From contig NZ_JAHTKP010000059.1 in NCBI RefSeq assembly GCF_019192735.1, positions 1 through 48,851 on the forward strand: DNA of 48,851 nucleotides, written 5' to 3'. This DNA is from Kitasatospora aureofaciens (GTDB lineage: Bacteria > Actinomycetota > Actinomycetes > Streptomycetales > Streptomycetaceae). Made by a program: the position numbers and the translations under genes. How positions within the stretch are numbered: position 1 is the first letter of the stretch; each line of letters begins with the position of its first letter. This document shows, one piece after another, positions 31,401-38,642 of this stretch. The notes beneath the pieces are model-generated. The model was given only the letters and a program-made list of their open reading frames with translations, did no database searches and was not told the DNA's origin.

Positions 31401-32334
31401 CCGCACCCTCGAAACCAGCCGGCCCAGGGTGGCCCTGATCCAGACCTTCTGGGACCCGGACCCGGAGGTCAACCTGGCCCGGACGCTCGCCCTGCTGGAC
31501 AGCGTCCAGGACGTCGAGCTGATCATCCTGCCGGAGTTCTTCCTCGGCCCGCCGTTCTACTTCCCCGGCCGCGCCCACCTGAAGGGCGTCATCGACCAGC
31601 CGGTGCCCGGCCCGGTCTTCGACCGGCTCGCGGAGGTCGCCCGCGCCAAGCGCTGCTACCTGCTGTGTGGCACGGTCGTCGAGCGCGAGGGCGAGGGCGA
31701 CGACACCCGGTACTACAACACCGCCGTCCTGCTGGACGACCAGGGCCGGATCGCCGCCAAGGCCCGCAAGACCCACCGCTTCGCCGCCGAGATGGTCACC
31801 GTCTCGCCGAGCGACGAACTGGTGCTGGTGGACACGCCGTTCGGGCGGCTGGGGATCTGCGTCTGCTCGGACTTCTGGATCCCCGAGGTGCCCCGGATGC
31901 TCGCCATGCGTGGTGCCGAGATCATCGCGGTGCCGGGTGCGGCGCTGCGCGGCAACATCGGGATCACCCGGCCGTGCATCCAGGCCAACTCCTCCTTCAA
32001 CGTCTGCTACACCCTGCTGGCCAGCGCGGTGGGCGAGGTGACGGGGGAGCGGGCCGGGCGGCAGGTGTCCATCTCGGTGGCCGGGCACAGCACCGTCGCC
32101 GCGCCGGAGCGGCTGGTCGGCTCGCTGGACGAGGAGGAGGGCGTGCTGTACGCCGAACTCGACCTCGACCGGGTGCGCGAGCTGCGGGAGGTCGACCTGT
32201 CGTTCCGCAAGAGCCTGTACTTCTGCCTGCACGGCCGCCGCCCGGAGCTCTACCAGGAGTTGCTGAAGCCCTACGCCGGCCACCAGGACCTGGCCGCCCT
32301 GATCACGGACTACCTGACCAGCAACGGGAGTTGA
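31390..32334 (+). CDS. Carbon-nitrogen hydrolase (nitrilase superfamily), intact triad
   Basis: A 314-residue nitrilase-superfamily enzyme with E49 (IILPEFF), K127 (ARKTHRF) and C159 (GICVCSDFWIPE) as the Glu-Lys-Cys triad. Length and motifs fit amidases, carbamoylases or N-acyl transferases of the superfamily. GGAGG precedes its ATG inside the end of the previous gene. With the adjacent catalytically dead homologue it may form a hetero-oligomer. In the pathway it could hydrolyse an amide or carbamoyl group, or transfer an acyl group to an amine. Confidence 0.9.
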   Translation: MSADRTLETSRPRVALIQTFWDPDPEVNLARTLALLDSVQDVELIILPEFFLGPPFYFPGRAHLKGVIDQPVPGPVFDRLAEVARAKRCYLLCGTVVEREGEGDDTRYYNTAVLLDDQGRIAAKARKTHRFAAEMVTVSPSDELVLVDTPFGRLGICVCSDFWIPEVPRMLAMRGAEIIAVPGAALRGNIGITRPCIQANSSFNVCYTLLASAVGEVTGERAGRQVSISVAGHSTVAAPERLVGSLDEEEGVLYAELDLDRVRELREVDLSFRKSLYFCLHGRRPELYQELLKPYAGHQDLAALITDYLTSNGS

Positions 32335-32340
32335 CGCACC

Positions 32341-32964
32341 ATGGCCGCGAACCTGCTGTTCCCCGCCACCGACCGGCTGCCCACCGGCGCCGACCGCGCG
32401 CCGTACCTGGACTCCCTGCTGGACTGGGCCGACCGGACCGCCGAGCTGAGCGCCTCCGACGTCCTGCTCGCCTTCTTCGGCCAACCGCTGGACGCCCGCA
32501 CCCTGCGGCTGACCGGCCTGCACCACGTCGCCGCCTACCTCGGCGACTACCGGCACGAGGAGGAGTTCGAGGCCTGGCTGGAGAGCGTCCGGGTGCACCC
32601 CGGGGTCAGCCACGTGTCCACCGGCCCCTCGCACATCGCGCCCCGGGTGCACGGCACCCCCGGGCACTGGATCAACCTGCGGACCGCGCGCGGCACCGAG
32701 GTGGAGTTCTTCACCTGCCGCAGCTACGGGGACTGGGCGGACCAGCCGGCCGAGCGCAAGCGCGCCCTGATGTCGCACGTCGGCCTCAGCGTCGACACCC
32801 CCGACCACGTCCGCCGGGTGGTGGACTACCTGGCCGGCTTCGAGAGCGTCGAGGTGCTGGCGTACGCGCCGGAGGACGAACTCGGTCACACCTACGGGCA
32901 CTTGCTGCGCACCGACACCGACCGGGTGCTGGAGCTGGTGCACGCCGGACGGAGTCAGCCGTGA
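32341..32964 (+). CDS. VOC (glyoxalase-fold) family protein
   Basis: A 207-residue protein. Two beta-alpha-beta modules are suggested: LHHVAAYLGDY with INLRTARGTEVEFFT, and MSHVGLSVDTPDHV with DRVLELVHAG. These give His and Glu at positions typical for VOC metal ligands. The first 50 residues are outside the fold. Members include dioxygenases, lyases and binding proteins; which one applies here is not clear. It is coupled to the ferredoxin gene by a GTGA overlap. Confidence 0.68.
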   Translation: MAANLLFPATDRLPTGADRAPYLDSLLDWADRTAELSASDVLLAFFGQPLDARTLRLTGLHHVAAYLGDYRHEEEFEAWLESVRVHPGVSHVSTGPSHIAPRVHGTPGHWINLRTARGTEVEFFTCRSYGDWADQPAERKRALMSHVGLSVDTPDHVRRVVDYLAGFESVEVLAYAPEDELGHTYGHLLRTDTDRVLELVHAGRSQP

Positions 32965-33197
32965 GCGGATTCCCGAAGCCGGCCCGGCTGCCCGACAACT
33001 CGCCCGGCCGGTTCTACGTCAACGAGGAGTGCACCGACTGCGACACCTGCCGGTGCATCGCGCCCGACGCCTTCGTCCGCAACGACGCGGCCGGCTACAC
33101 CTACGTCGCCCGCCAGCCGGCGGACGACGACGAGGAGGACCTGGTGTACGAGGCGATGGACTGCTGCCCGGCCGACGCCATCTGCGAGGAGGAGTGA
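32961..33197 (+). CDS. Ferredoxin, single [4Fe-4S] type
   Basis: A 78-residue acidic ferredoxin. C24, C27 and C30 (ECTDCDTC) and C69 (CCPADAI) are the likely cluster ligands. C32 and C68 are extra cysteines. The GTG overlaps the VOC gene stop, and its own stop overlaps the FMN reductase start. It probably carries electrons from a reductase to the radical SAM enzymes encoded upstream, which need reduction of their cluster. Confidence 0.88.
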   Translation: MSGFPKPARLPDNSPGRFYVNEECTDCDTCRCIAPDAFVRNDAAGYTYVARQPADDDEEDLVYEAMDCCPADAICEEE

Positions 33198-33760
33198 GCC
33201 CCAGGCGGCCGCCGAGGATCCTCGGCCTCGGCGGCTCGATGCGCCCGGACTCGACCAGCCAGCTCCTGCTGCGGCGGGCGATCACCGTCCTGGAGGGGGA
33301 CGGCTGCCCCACCGCGCTGCTGGACCTGCGCGAGCTGGACCTGCCGTTCTGCAACGGTGACAAGCGGGAGCCCTGGCCCAGCCGCCCGGACGTCAAGCTG
33401 CTGCGCGAGGAGGTCCGGGCGGCGGACGGCGTGATCCTGGCCGGCCCCGAGTACCACGGCACGATCGGCGGGGCGTTGAAGAACGCGCTCGACCTGCTGG
33501 ACTTCGAGCACGTCGAGGGCAAGGTGTTCGGCGCCATCTGCGCGCTCGGCGGGCGCAGCAACTCCAACGCGCTCAACCACCTCCGGCTGGTGGTCCGCTG
33601 GTACCGGGCCTGGATGGTGCCGGAGCAGGTCGCCGTGCCGCAGGCCAGGACGGCGATGCCGGGCGGGGTGCCGGCGGATCCCGAACTCGGCGCGCGGGTG
33701 GACGAACTGGCCCGCAGCGTCGCCCGCGCGGCGGCGCTGCTGCGCGCCGGGAGCGACTGA
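33194..33760 (+). CDS. NADPH-dependent FMN reductase family protein
   Basis: A 188-residue flavodoxin-fold protein. The FMN phosphate-binding loop is GLGGSMRPDSTSQ and the flavin-binding motif is PEYHGTIGGALKNALDLLD. Length is standard. The GTG overlaps the ferredoxin stop with GAGGAG upstream. It could reduce the ferredoxin, supply reduced flavin or act as a quinone reductase. It ends the overlapped series; a hairpin follows directly. Confidence 0.88.
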   Translation: MSPRRPPRILGLGGSMRPDSTSQLLLRRAITVLEGDGCPTALLDLRELDLPFCNGDKREPWPSRPDVKLLREEVRAADGVILAGPEYHGTIGGALKNALDLLDFEHVEGKVFGAICALGGRSNSNALNHLRLVVRWYRAWMVPEQVAVPQARTAMPGGVPADPELGARVDELARSVARAAALLRAGSD

Positions 33761-33790
33761 GCGGGCGGCCGGGACGACCGGGGCGCCCGC
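33761..33790 (+). terminator. Hairpin after the FMN reductase gene
   Basis: GCGGGCG (33761-33767) pairs with CGCCCGC (33784-33790), with an inner CCGG/CCGG pairing. It starts directly after the stop codon and probably ends the long operon. Confidence 0.65.
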
Positions 33791-33845
33791 GCAGATCCGT
33801 CCAGAACGTGTCCAGGACAGTCAAACGCGGGCGCCGAGGCGTTGA

Positions 33846-33859
33846 TAGCGTCCTCCCTG
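33846..33859 (+). promoter_or_regulatory. Candidate leaderless promoter
   Basis: TAGCGT (33846-33851) is a -10-like hexamer whose expected start point falls on the GTG at 33859. No Shine-Dalgarno sequence is seen before that GTG, so a leaderless transcript is proposed. A clear -35 element is missing. Confidence 0.35.
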
Positions 33860-34491
33860 TGAATAAGCCGCACACAATGGGTGCGCAAATCCGGGGGGCC
33901 GAAGAATGGTTCCCGGTGCTGCCCAGACCAGTACTCGCGATCAGTCTTCGCCACCCGTCGAACGGAACTCCGCGGGAGGCCACCTGGCTTCGGCTCACCG
34001 CGTTTCTGTTCAATCGCGGGATTTCGGACGACCGTACCGTCGGCATCGAAATCCTGTATGACGACCCGGAGTCCACGGCGCCCGAGCGCCGGCGTTTCGA
34101 CGCCTGCCTGTCGGTGCCGCGCGACCGGATCGCCGGGCTGTCCCTGCTCGACCGGCGCCGGGACAGCCTGGGCATCCGGGTGCTGCCCGTCCTGGACGAG
34201 CGGCTGCTGCTGTGGTGGGGCGGCTCGGCGCACGTCGGTCCGCCGGTCCGCCACCGGCACGTCAGCGTGGCCGCCGGGCCGCCGCTGCGGGCCTCCTGGC
34301 CCCGCTACCGGATCTACCGCGGTTCGCCCGTCCTGGCGCCCGGGAACCCCGAGACGGTCGGCTGGTACGCGACCGCGGCGCCGGCCGTCCCCCAGGAGGG
34401 CGGCCACCTCCCCCCGTGCACGCAGTCCGGCGTGCCCCGCCGGCCGTACCGTGCGGCCCGGCGCGTCTCCGGAAGGGGCTTACGGTCATGA
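33859..34491 (+). CDS. GyrI-like effector-domain protein with a TTA codon
   Basis: A 210-residue protein without an HTH. EEWFPVLPRPVLAISLRHP, IEILYDDPESTAPERRRFDACL and a Trp-containing core match the GyrI-like small-molecule-binding domain found in Rob/AraC effectors. The start could be GTG 33859 (leaderless) or ATG 33877; neither has a ribosome site. The third codon from the end is TTA (34480-34482), so translation may depend on the bldA tRNA. ATGA overlap couples it to the next methyltransferase gene. It may bind or sequester the cluster product. Confidence 0.72.
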   Translation: MNKPHTMGAQIRGAEEWFPVLPRPVLAISLRHPSNGTPREATWLRLTAFLFNRGISDDRTVGIEILYDDPESTAPERRRFDACLSVPRDRIAGLSLLDRRRDSLGIRVLPVLDERLLLWWGGSAHVGPPVRHRHVSVAAGPPLRASWPRYRIYRGSPVLAPGNPETVGWYATAAPAVPQEGGHLPPCTQSGVPRRPYRAARRVSGRGLRS

Positions 34492-35087
34492 CCACGACGA
34501 CCACCATGGACTGGGACCGGGCCTACAAGGCCGGTGACCACCACCAGTACTGGGAGCTCAGCGCTCCCTCGCCCGACCTGGTCGGCTTCCTCGCCGCCAC
34601 CCCGCCCGCCCCCGGCGCCCGCGCGCTGGACCTCGGCTGCGGCACCGGCTGGGACACCGTCGCGCTGGCCCGGGCGGGCTACCGGGCGACCGGGGTCGAC
34701 ATCAGCCCGGAGGCCATCGGCCTGGCCGTGGCGCGCGCCGCCGAACTGGACCTGGAGATCGACCTCCTGGTCGGCGATGTCCGTGAACTCGACCTTCCCG
34801 ACGAGGAGTTCGAGCTGCTGGTGGACCGCGGCTGCTTCCACCACCTGGGCCCGGAGGACCGCGACCGCTACGTCACCGAGGTGGCACGGTTGCTGCGGCC
34901 CGGCGGTCTGCTCTACCTGCGCGGCAGCCGCGGCGGGACGTTCCCGTTCAAGCCGGTGGACGCCCCCTCGCTGGCCCGGCACTTCCCGCCCGACCAGTTC
35001 AGCACCGGCCCGCTGATGCCGTTCCAGCTGCACACCGACGTCCTCAAGCTGGACGCCAACGCGGTGCTGCTCCGGCGCGCCGACTGA
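34488..35087 (+). CDS. Class I SAM-dependent methyltransferase (small)
   Basis: A 199-residue methyltransferase with ALDLGCGTGWDTVALAR, TGVDISPEAIGLAVARA, DLLVGDVRELDLPDEEFELL and LLRPGGLLYLRGS. It resembles thiopurine-type and tellurite-resistance-like methyltransferases that act on small toxic substrates. GGAAGGGG is a good ribosome site within the preceding gene. The stop codon is inside a 17-bp tandem repeat. It may tailor or inactivate the product. Confidence 0.85.
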   Translation: MTTTTTMDWDRAYKAGDHHQYWELSAPSPDLVGFLAATPPAPGARALDLGCGTGWDTVALARAGYRATGVDISPEAIGLAVARAAELDLEIDLLVGDVRELDLPDEEFELLVDRGCFHHLGPEDRDRYVTEVARLLRPGGLLYLRGSRGGTFPFKPVDAPSLARHFPPDQFSTGPLMPFQLHTDVLKLDANAVLLRRAD

Positions 35088-35138
35088 CCTGGCGCGCCGA
35101 CTGACCTGGCGCTGCGACTGCTCCGGCGCGCCGCTTCC
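35074..35138. repeat. 17-bp tandem repeat across a stop codon
   Basis: Two exact copies of GGCGCGCCGACTGACCT (35074-35090, 35091-35107) are followed by two degenerate units (35108-35124, 35125-35138). The first copy contains the methyltransferase TGA, so the array copies the gene's 3' end into the intergenic region. Confidence 0.8.
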
Positions 35139-35296
35139 CGGCCGCGCGCCCTCACCGTTCGCGCCGACCCGGCCATGGCCCGCCCGGCGGATTCCGCCGG
35201 GCAAAGGCCCGATCCGGCGCGGCATTCCGACGCTCATCGCTTCCCGATGCCCGCCCTCGAATTCCGGCTACCGGCGCCCCAAGAAATGAGCCACCT

Positions 35297-36937
35297 ATGC
35301 CCACCACGGAAAGCCAGGACCGCAAGAGTCCCTGGCTGATTCTCGGCGTGCTCAGCATGGGCTTCTTCATGACGCTGCTCGATATGACGATCGTCAATAT
35401 CGCGCTGCCGCATGTGATGTCCGGCGTGCACGCCTCCCTCGACGAGGGTCTGTGGGTGTTCAGCGCCTACATCCTCGGCTACGCCACCCTGCTCATCGTC
35501 GCCGGACGACTCGGCGACCTGTTCGGACCACGCCGGGTCTACCTGTACGGTCTCGCCATCTTCGTCGGTGCCTCCTGCCTGTGCGGGATCGCACCCAACG
35601 CCGGCGTGCTGATCGCGGCCCGGACCGTCCAGGGGATCGGCGGCGCGATGCTCGCCCCGCAGATCCTGCCGATCGTCACCATGGTCTTCCCGCCGTCCAA
35701 GTGGGGCGCCGCCTTCGGCTTCACCGGCGCGCTGTCCGGCCTCGCGGTCCTGACCGGGCCGACGCTGGGCGGGGTCATCGTCAGCTACCTGGACTGGCGG
35801 TGGATCTTCTACCTCAACCTGCCGATCGGGCTGGCCTCCGCCTACCTGGTGCTCCGGCACGTCGACGACTACCGGCCCGGCAAACGCCAGCCACTCGCCC
35901 TCGTCCCCACCGCCCTGCTGATCCTCGGCCTGACCGGACTCGCCTTCGGCCTGATCGAGGGCGAGCGCCTGGACTGGGGCCTCGCCGCCTGGGCGGCGAT
36001 CGCGGCCGGTGTGCTGGTGCTCACCTGGTTCGCCGTCGACCAGCGCCGGCACCAGCGCTCGGGCCCGCTGCTCCCGTTCGACCTGCTCCGGCTGCGCAAC
36101 TTCGCCTCGGCCAACATCATCGCCTCGATCATGGGCTTCTCCATGCTGGGCGCCTTCCTGCCGATCTCGCTGTACCTCCAGATCGTGCTGGACATGTCCC
36201 CGCTGCGGGCCGGGTTCACCATCGCCGCCATGCCGCTCACCTCGGCCCTGGTGGCCGGCGTCGGCGGCAAGCTCTCCGACCGCGGCTCGGGCAAGGCCGT
36301 CATCCTCACCGGGCTGGCCTGCTTCACCGCCGGGCTGGGCTCGTTCATCCTGGTCACCGGGACCGACACCAGCACCCTCCAGCTGCTCGGGCCGTTCGTG
36401 CTGACCGGCCTGGGGATGGGCCTGGTCTTCTCGCCGCTGTTCAGCGTCGGCCTGCGCCAGGTGCCGCCGCCGCAGGCCGGGGTGGCGTCCGGACTGGTCA
36501 ACACCGCCCAGGAGGTGGGCGGGCTGCTGGCCAGCGCGGCGATCGGCGCGGTGCTGTCGCTGCGGCTCTCCAGCGGGCTGCGGCACTGGGTGGACCAGCA
36601 GGCGCAGGCCCTTCCCGTCGAGGCCCGGGCGGGGTTCAAGCAGGCCTTCGCCCCGCTCACCGACGGCGCGCTGAAGATCGGCAGCGCCGGCCCGCCGCCC
36701 GCCGCGACCGGCGCCGGTGACCCCTCCCAGGTCGCCAAGGTCCAGGAAGCCTTCGCCGACGCCTTCACCAGCGCCATGCACAGCGGACTCGTGCTGCCGG
36801 TGGCCCTGCTGGCGGTCGGCTGGGTGGCCGCCTTCCTGCTCATCCGCGACGTGCCCGCGCCGTCCTTCGGCGCTCCCAAGCCGCCTCCCGCCAGGACCAC
36901 CACCAGTGGCGCCACGGCCGCCACCGAGACGGCCTGA
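35297..36937 (+). CDS. DHA2-family (14-TM) MFS drug exporter
   Basis: A 546-residue EmrB/QacA-type proton antiporter. Motif A-like GRLGDLFGPRRVY follows TM2, motif C-like GPTLGGVIV lies in TM5, and DMTIVNIALPHV in TM1 is typical of the family. A long hydrophilic loop (about 425-485) precedes the last TM. Length fits 14 membrane segments. It probably exports the cluster product and so gives resistance. No good ribosome site is visible before the ATG. The 209-base gap upstream should contain its own promoter. Confidence 0.92.
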   Translation: MPTTESQDRKSPWLILGVLSMGFFMTLLDMTIVNIALPHVMSGVHASLDEGLWVFSAYILGYATLLIVAGRLGDLFGPRRVYLYGLAIFVGASCLCGIAPNAGVLIAARTVQGIGGAMLAPQILPIVTMVFPPSKWGAAFGFTGALSGLAVLTGPTLGGVIVSYLDWRWIFYLNLPIGLASAYLVLRHVDDYRPGKRQPLALVPTALLILGLTGLAFGLIEGERLDWGLAAWAAIAAGVLVLTWFAVDQRRHQRSGPLLPFDLLRLRNFASANIIASIMGFSMLGAFLPISLYLQIVLDMSPLRAGFTIAAMPLTSALVAGVGGKLSDRGSGKAVILTGLACFTAGLGSFILVTGTDTSTLQLLGPFVLTGLGMGLVFSPLFSVGLRQVPPPQAGVASGLVNTAQEVGGLLASAAIGAVLSLRLSSGLRHWVDQQAQALPVEARAGFKQAFAPLTDGALKIGSAGPPPAATGAGDPSQVAKVQEAFADAFTSAMHSGLVLPVALLAVGWVAAFLLIRDVPAPSFGAPKPPPARTTTSGATAATETA

Positions 36938-36962
36938 GGCCGGCCGCCACCACACACCGCCC

Positions 36963-36998
36963 GAAGCCCGAACCATCGCAAGCCCGAACCATCGGAAG
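36963..36998. repeat. Short tandem repeat before the ABM-like gene
   Basis: AAGCCCGAACCATCG occurs twice in direct succession with single-base spacers, followed by a partial third unit (GAAGC). It lies between the exporter gene and the ABM-like gene. No function is evident. Confidence 0.6.
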
Positions 36999-37012
36999 CA
37001 AGGAGTCCTCAC

Positions 37013-37714
37013 ATGTCCGAGTCCCCCAAGATCCTGTCCACGCACATGATGGCCACGTACATGGTCAGGCCGGGCTGCGCCGAGCAGGCCCGTGACATCA
37101 TCGCCCGCCACTGGCCCGCCCTGAAGGCGCACGGCCTGGTCACCGACGAGCCCGCGACCGTCTACCACAGCGAGAGCGAGCACGGCCCGGTCTTCTTCGA
37201 GATCGTCACGTGGGTCGACGAGAACGCCGTCAGCCGGGCCTTCAACACCCCCGAGGTGAACGCGATCTGGCAGGAGATGGCGGCCATCACCGAGGCCCGC
37301 GAGGGCCGGCCGCCGGTGGACTACCCGATCGTCCACCGGATGGGCTACTTCACCGACGAGCCGGACGTCCACGAGGAGGAGGCCTTCACCGGGCTCGCCC
37401 ACTACCTCGTCCGCCCCGACAAGGTCGCCGAGTTCCACGGTCTGATGGCCCGCGACTGGCCGACCCTGCGCGACGAGAAGCTGACCACCGGGGACCGCGC
37501 CGTGGTCTACCACGGTGAGGACGCCTCCGGTCCGTTCTTCCTGGAGATCGTCCGCTGGTACGACCAGCAGGGCCCGAGCATCGCGTACCGCAACGACAAG
37601 GTGAGCGCGATCTGGCAGGACGTGTTCCGCTACACCGAGGGCCGCGGCGGGCGGCAGGCCGCCGAGTACCTGTGGGGCGCCGAGCTGAAGTTCCCGTACC
37701 ACGACGCGTCCTGA
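37013..37714 (+). CDS. Tandem ABM-like (dimeric alpha-beta barrel) protein
   Basis: A 233-residue protein of two related halves. Half one (about 12-90) has THMMATYMVRPGCAEQ, ATVYHSESEHGPVFFEIVTW and NAIWQEMAAITE. Half two (about 122-215) has GLAHYLVRPDKVAEF, AVVYHGEDASGPFFLEIVRW and SAIWQDVFRYTE. Such fused ferredoxin-like halves form one alpha-beta barrel, as in antibiotic biosynthesis monooxygenases and ring-forming enzymes. It may bind or oxidise a late intermediate. A strong terminator follows at once. CAAGGAG precedes the ATG. Confidence 0.8.
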   Translation: MSESPKILSTHMMATYMVRPGCAEQARDIIARHWPALKAHGLVTDEPATVYHSESEHGPVFFEIVTWVDENAVSRAFNTPEVNAIWQEMAAITEAREGRPPVDYPIVHRMGYFTDEPDVHEEEAFTGLAHYLVRPDKVAEFHGLMARDWPTLRDEKLTTGDRAVVYHGEDASGPFFLEIVRWYDQQGPSIAYRNDKVSAIWQDVFRYTEGRGGRQAAEYLWGAELKFPYHDAS

Positions 37715-37744
37715 CGTAACGTCGACCGCGTCAGAGCCACCGCG

Positions 37745-37781
37745 CCGGACGGGCCGGGCCCCTCGTGCCCGGCCCGTCCGG
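37745..37781 (+). terminator. 15-bp perfect hairpin ending the + strand cluster genes
   Basis: CCGGACGGGCCGGGC (37745-37759) pairs fully with GCCCGGCCCGTCCGG (37767-37781) around a 7-base loop. It lies 30 bases after the ABM-like stop and 24 bases before the glycosylase gene. Confidence 0.85.
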
Positions 37782-37805
37782 TCCCGTCCGCCTGGAGAAT
37801 CCCCG

Positions 37806-38591
37806 GTGACCCGCAAGACCCCCCGGCCCCTCGCCACCCTGCCCGCCCCCGTCCTCGCCGACCAGCTCAGGGCCGCGCTGGAGGACAGCGCCGTACCAGG
37901 CAGGGCGGAGGGCGAGAAGGCCTACCTGAAGAGCCCGCTGGAGCACATCGGCGTGCCCCTGCCCGCCATGCGCACCGTGGTGCGGAACTTCCTGCGCCGT
38001 CACCCCGGGCTCGACCGGGACACCCTGCTGGAACTCACCGAGGAGCTGTGGGCCCCGCCTGTCCACGAGTCCCGCTCCTGCGCGGCACTGCTCCTGGAGG
38101 GCCGCGCCGACCTGCTCGAACGCCAGGACACCGGCTTCCTGGAACAGTTGCTGCGCGAGTGCGAGACCTGGGCGCACGTCGACCTGATCGCCCCCAAGGG
38201 GGCCGGCGCGATGCTGCTGCGGCTGCCCGAGACCGCCGAGGACTTCCTGCGCTGGAGCCGCGACGAGGACCAGTGGGTGCGCCGCGGCGGCATCCTCTCC
38301 TACCTGCTGGCGCTCCGCGACCGGGGCGAATTCCCGCACTACTTCCCGGAGTTCTCCCACCTCGCCGACCCGCTGCTCACCGACTCCCGGTTCTTCGTCC
38401 GCAAGGCGATCGGCTGGGCGCTGCGCGAGGGCGCCAAGCACCATCCCGAGGAGATCGCCGACTGGCTGCGCAAGCGGCTGGCCCGGGTCTCCGGTCTGAC
38501 CCTGCGCGAGGCGATCCGGCCGGTCGACGACGATATCTGCCGTGAACTGCTGCTTGCCCACGCTGAGTTGAACCCCCGCCGTCGTTCCTGA
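37806..38591 (+). CDS. AlkD-type DNA glycosylase (alkylated-base excision)
   Basis: A 261-residue HEAT-repeat-like protein of the AlkC/AlkD family, which removes bulky alkylated purines from DNA. The residues matching the AlkD base-excision site are present: W122 and D126 in ETWAHVDLIA, and W204 in FFVRKAIGWALRE. YtkR2 and C10R5, the self-resistance glycosylases for yatakemycin and CC-1065, belong to this family. I therefore infer a resistance role for the neighbouring cluster. The GTG start has GGAG upstream. It lies after a strong terminator, so it needs its own or read-through transcription. Housekeeping AlkD homologues also exist. Confidence 0.88.
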   Translation: MTRKTPRPLATLPAPVLADQLRAALEDSAVPGRAEGEKAYLKSPLEHIGVPLPAMRTVVRNFLRRHPGLDRDTLLELTEELWAPPVHESRSCAALLLEGRADLLERQDTGFLEQLLRECETWAHVDLIAPKGAGAMLLRLPETAEDFLRWSRDEDQWVRRGGILSYLLALRDRGEFPHYFPEFSHLADPLLTDSRFFVRKAIGWALREGAKHHPEEIADWLRKRLARVSGLTLREAIRPVDDDICRELLLAHAELNPRRRS

Positions 38592-38642
38592 CCGCTTTTG
38601 TGGTCCCCCCAGACGCACCTGACGCACCGATACGGAGGCCCG

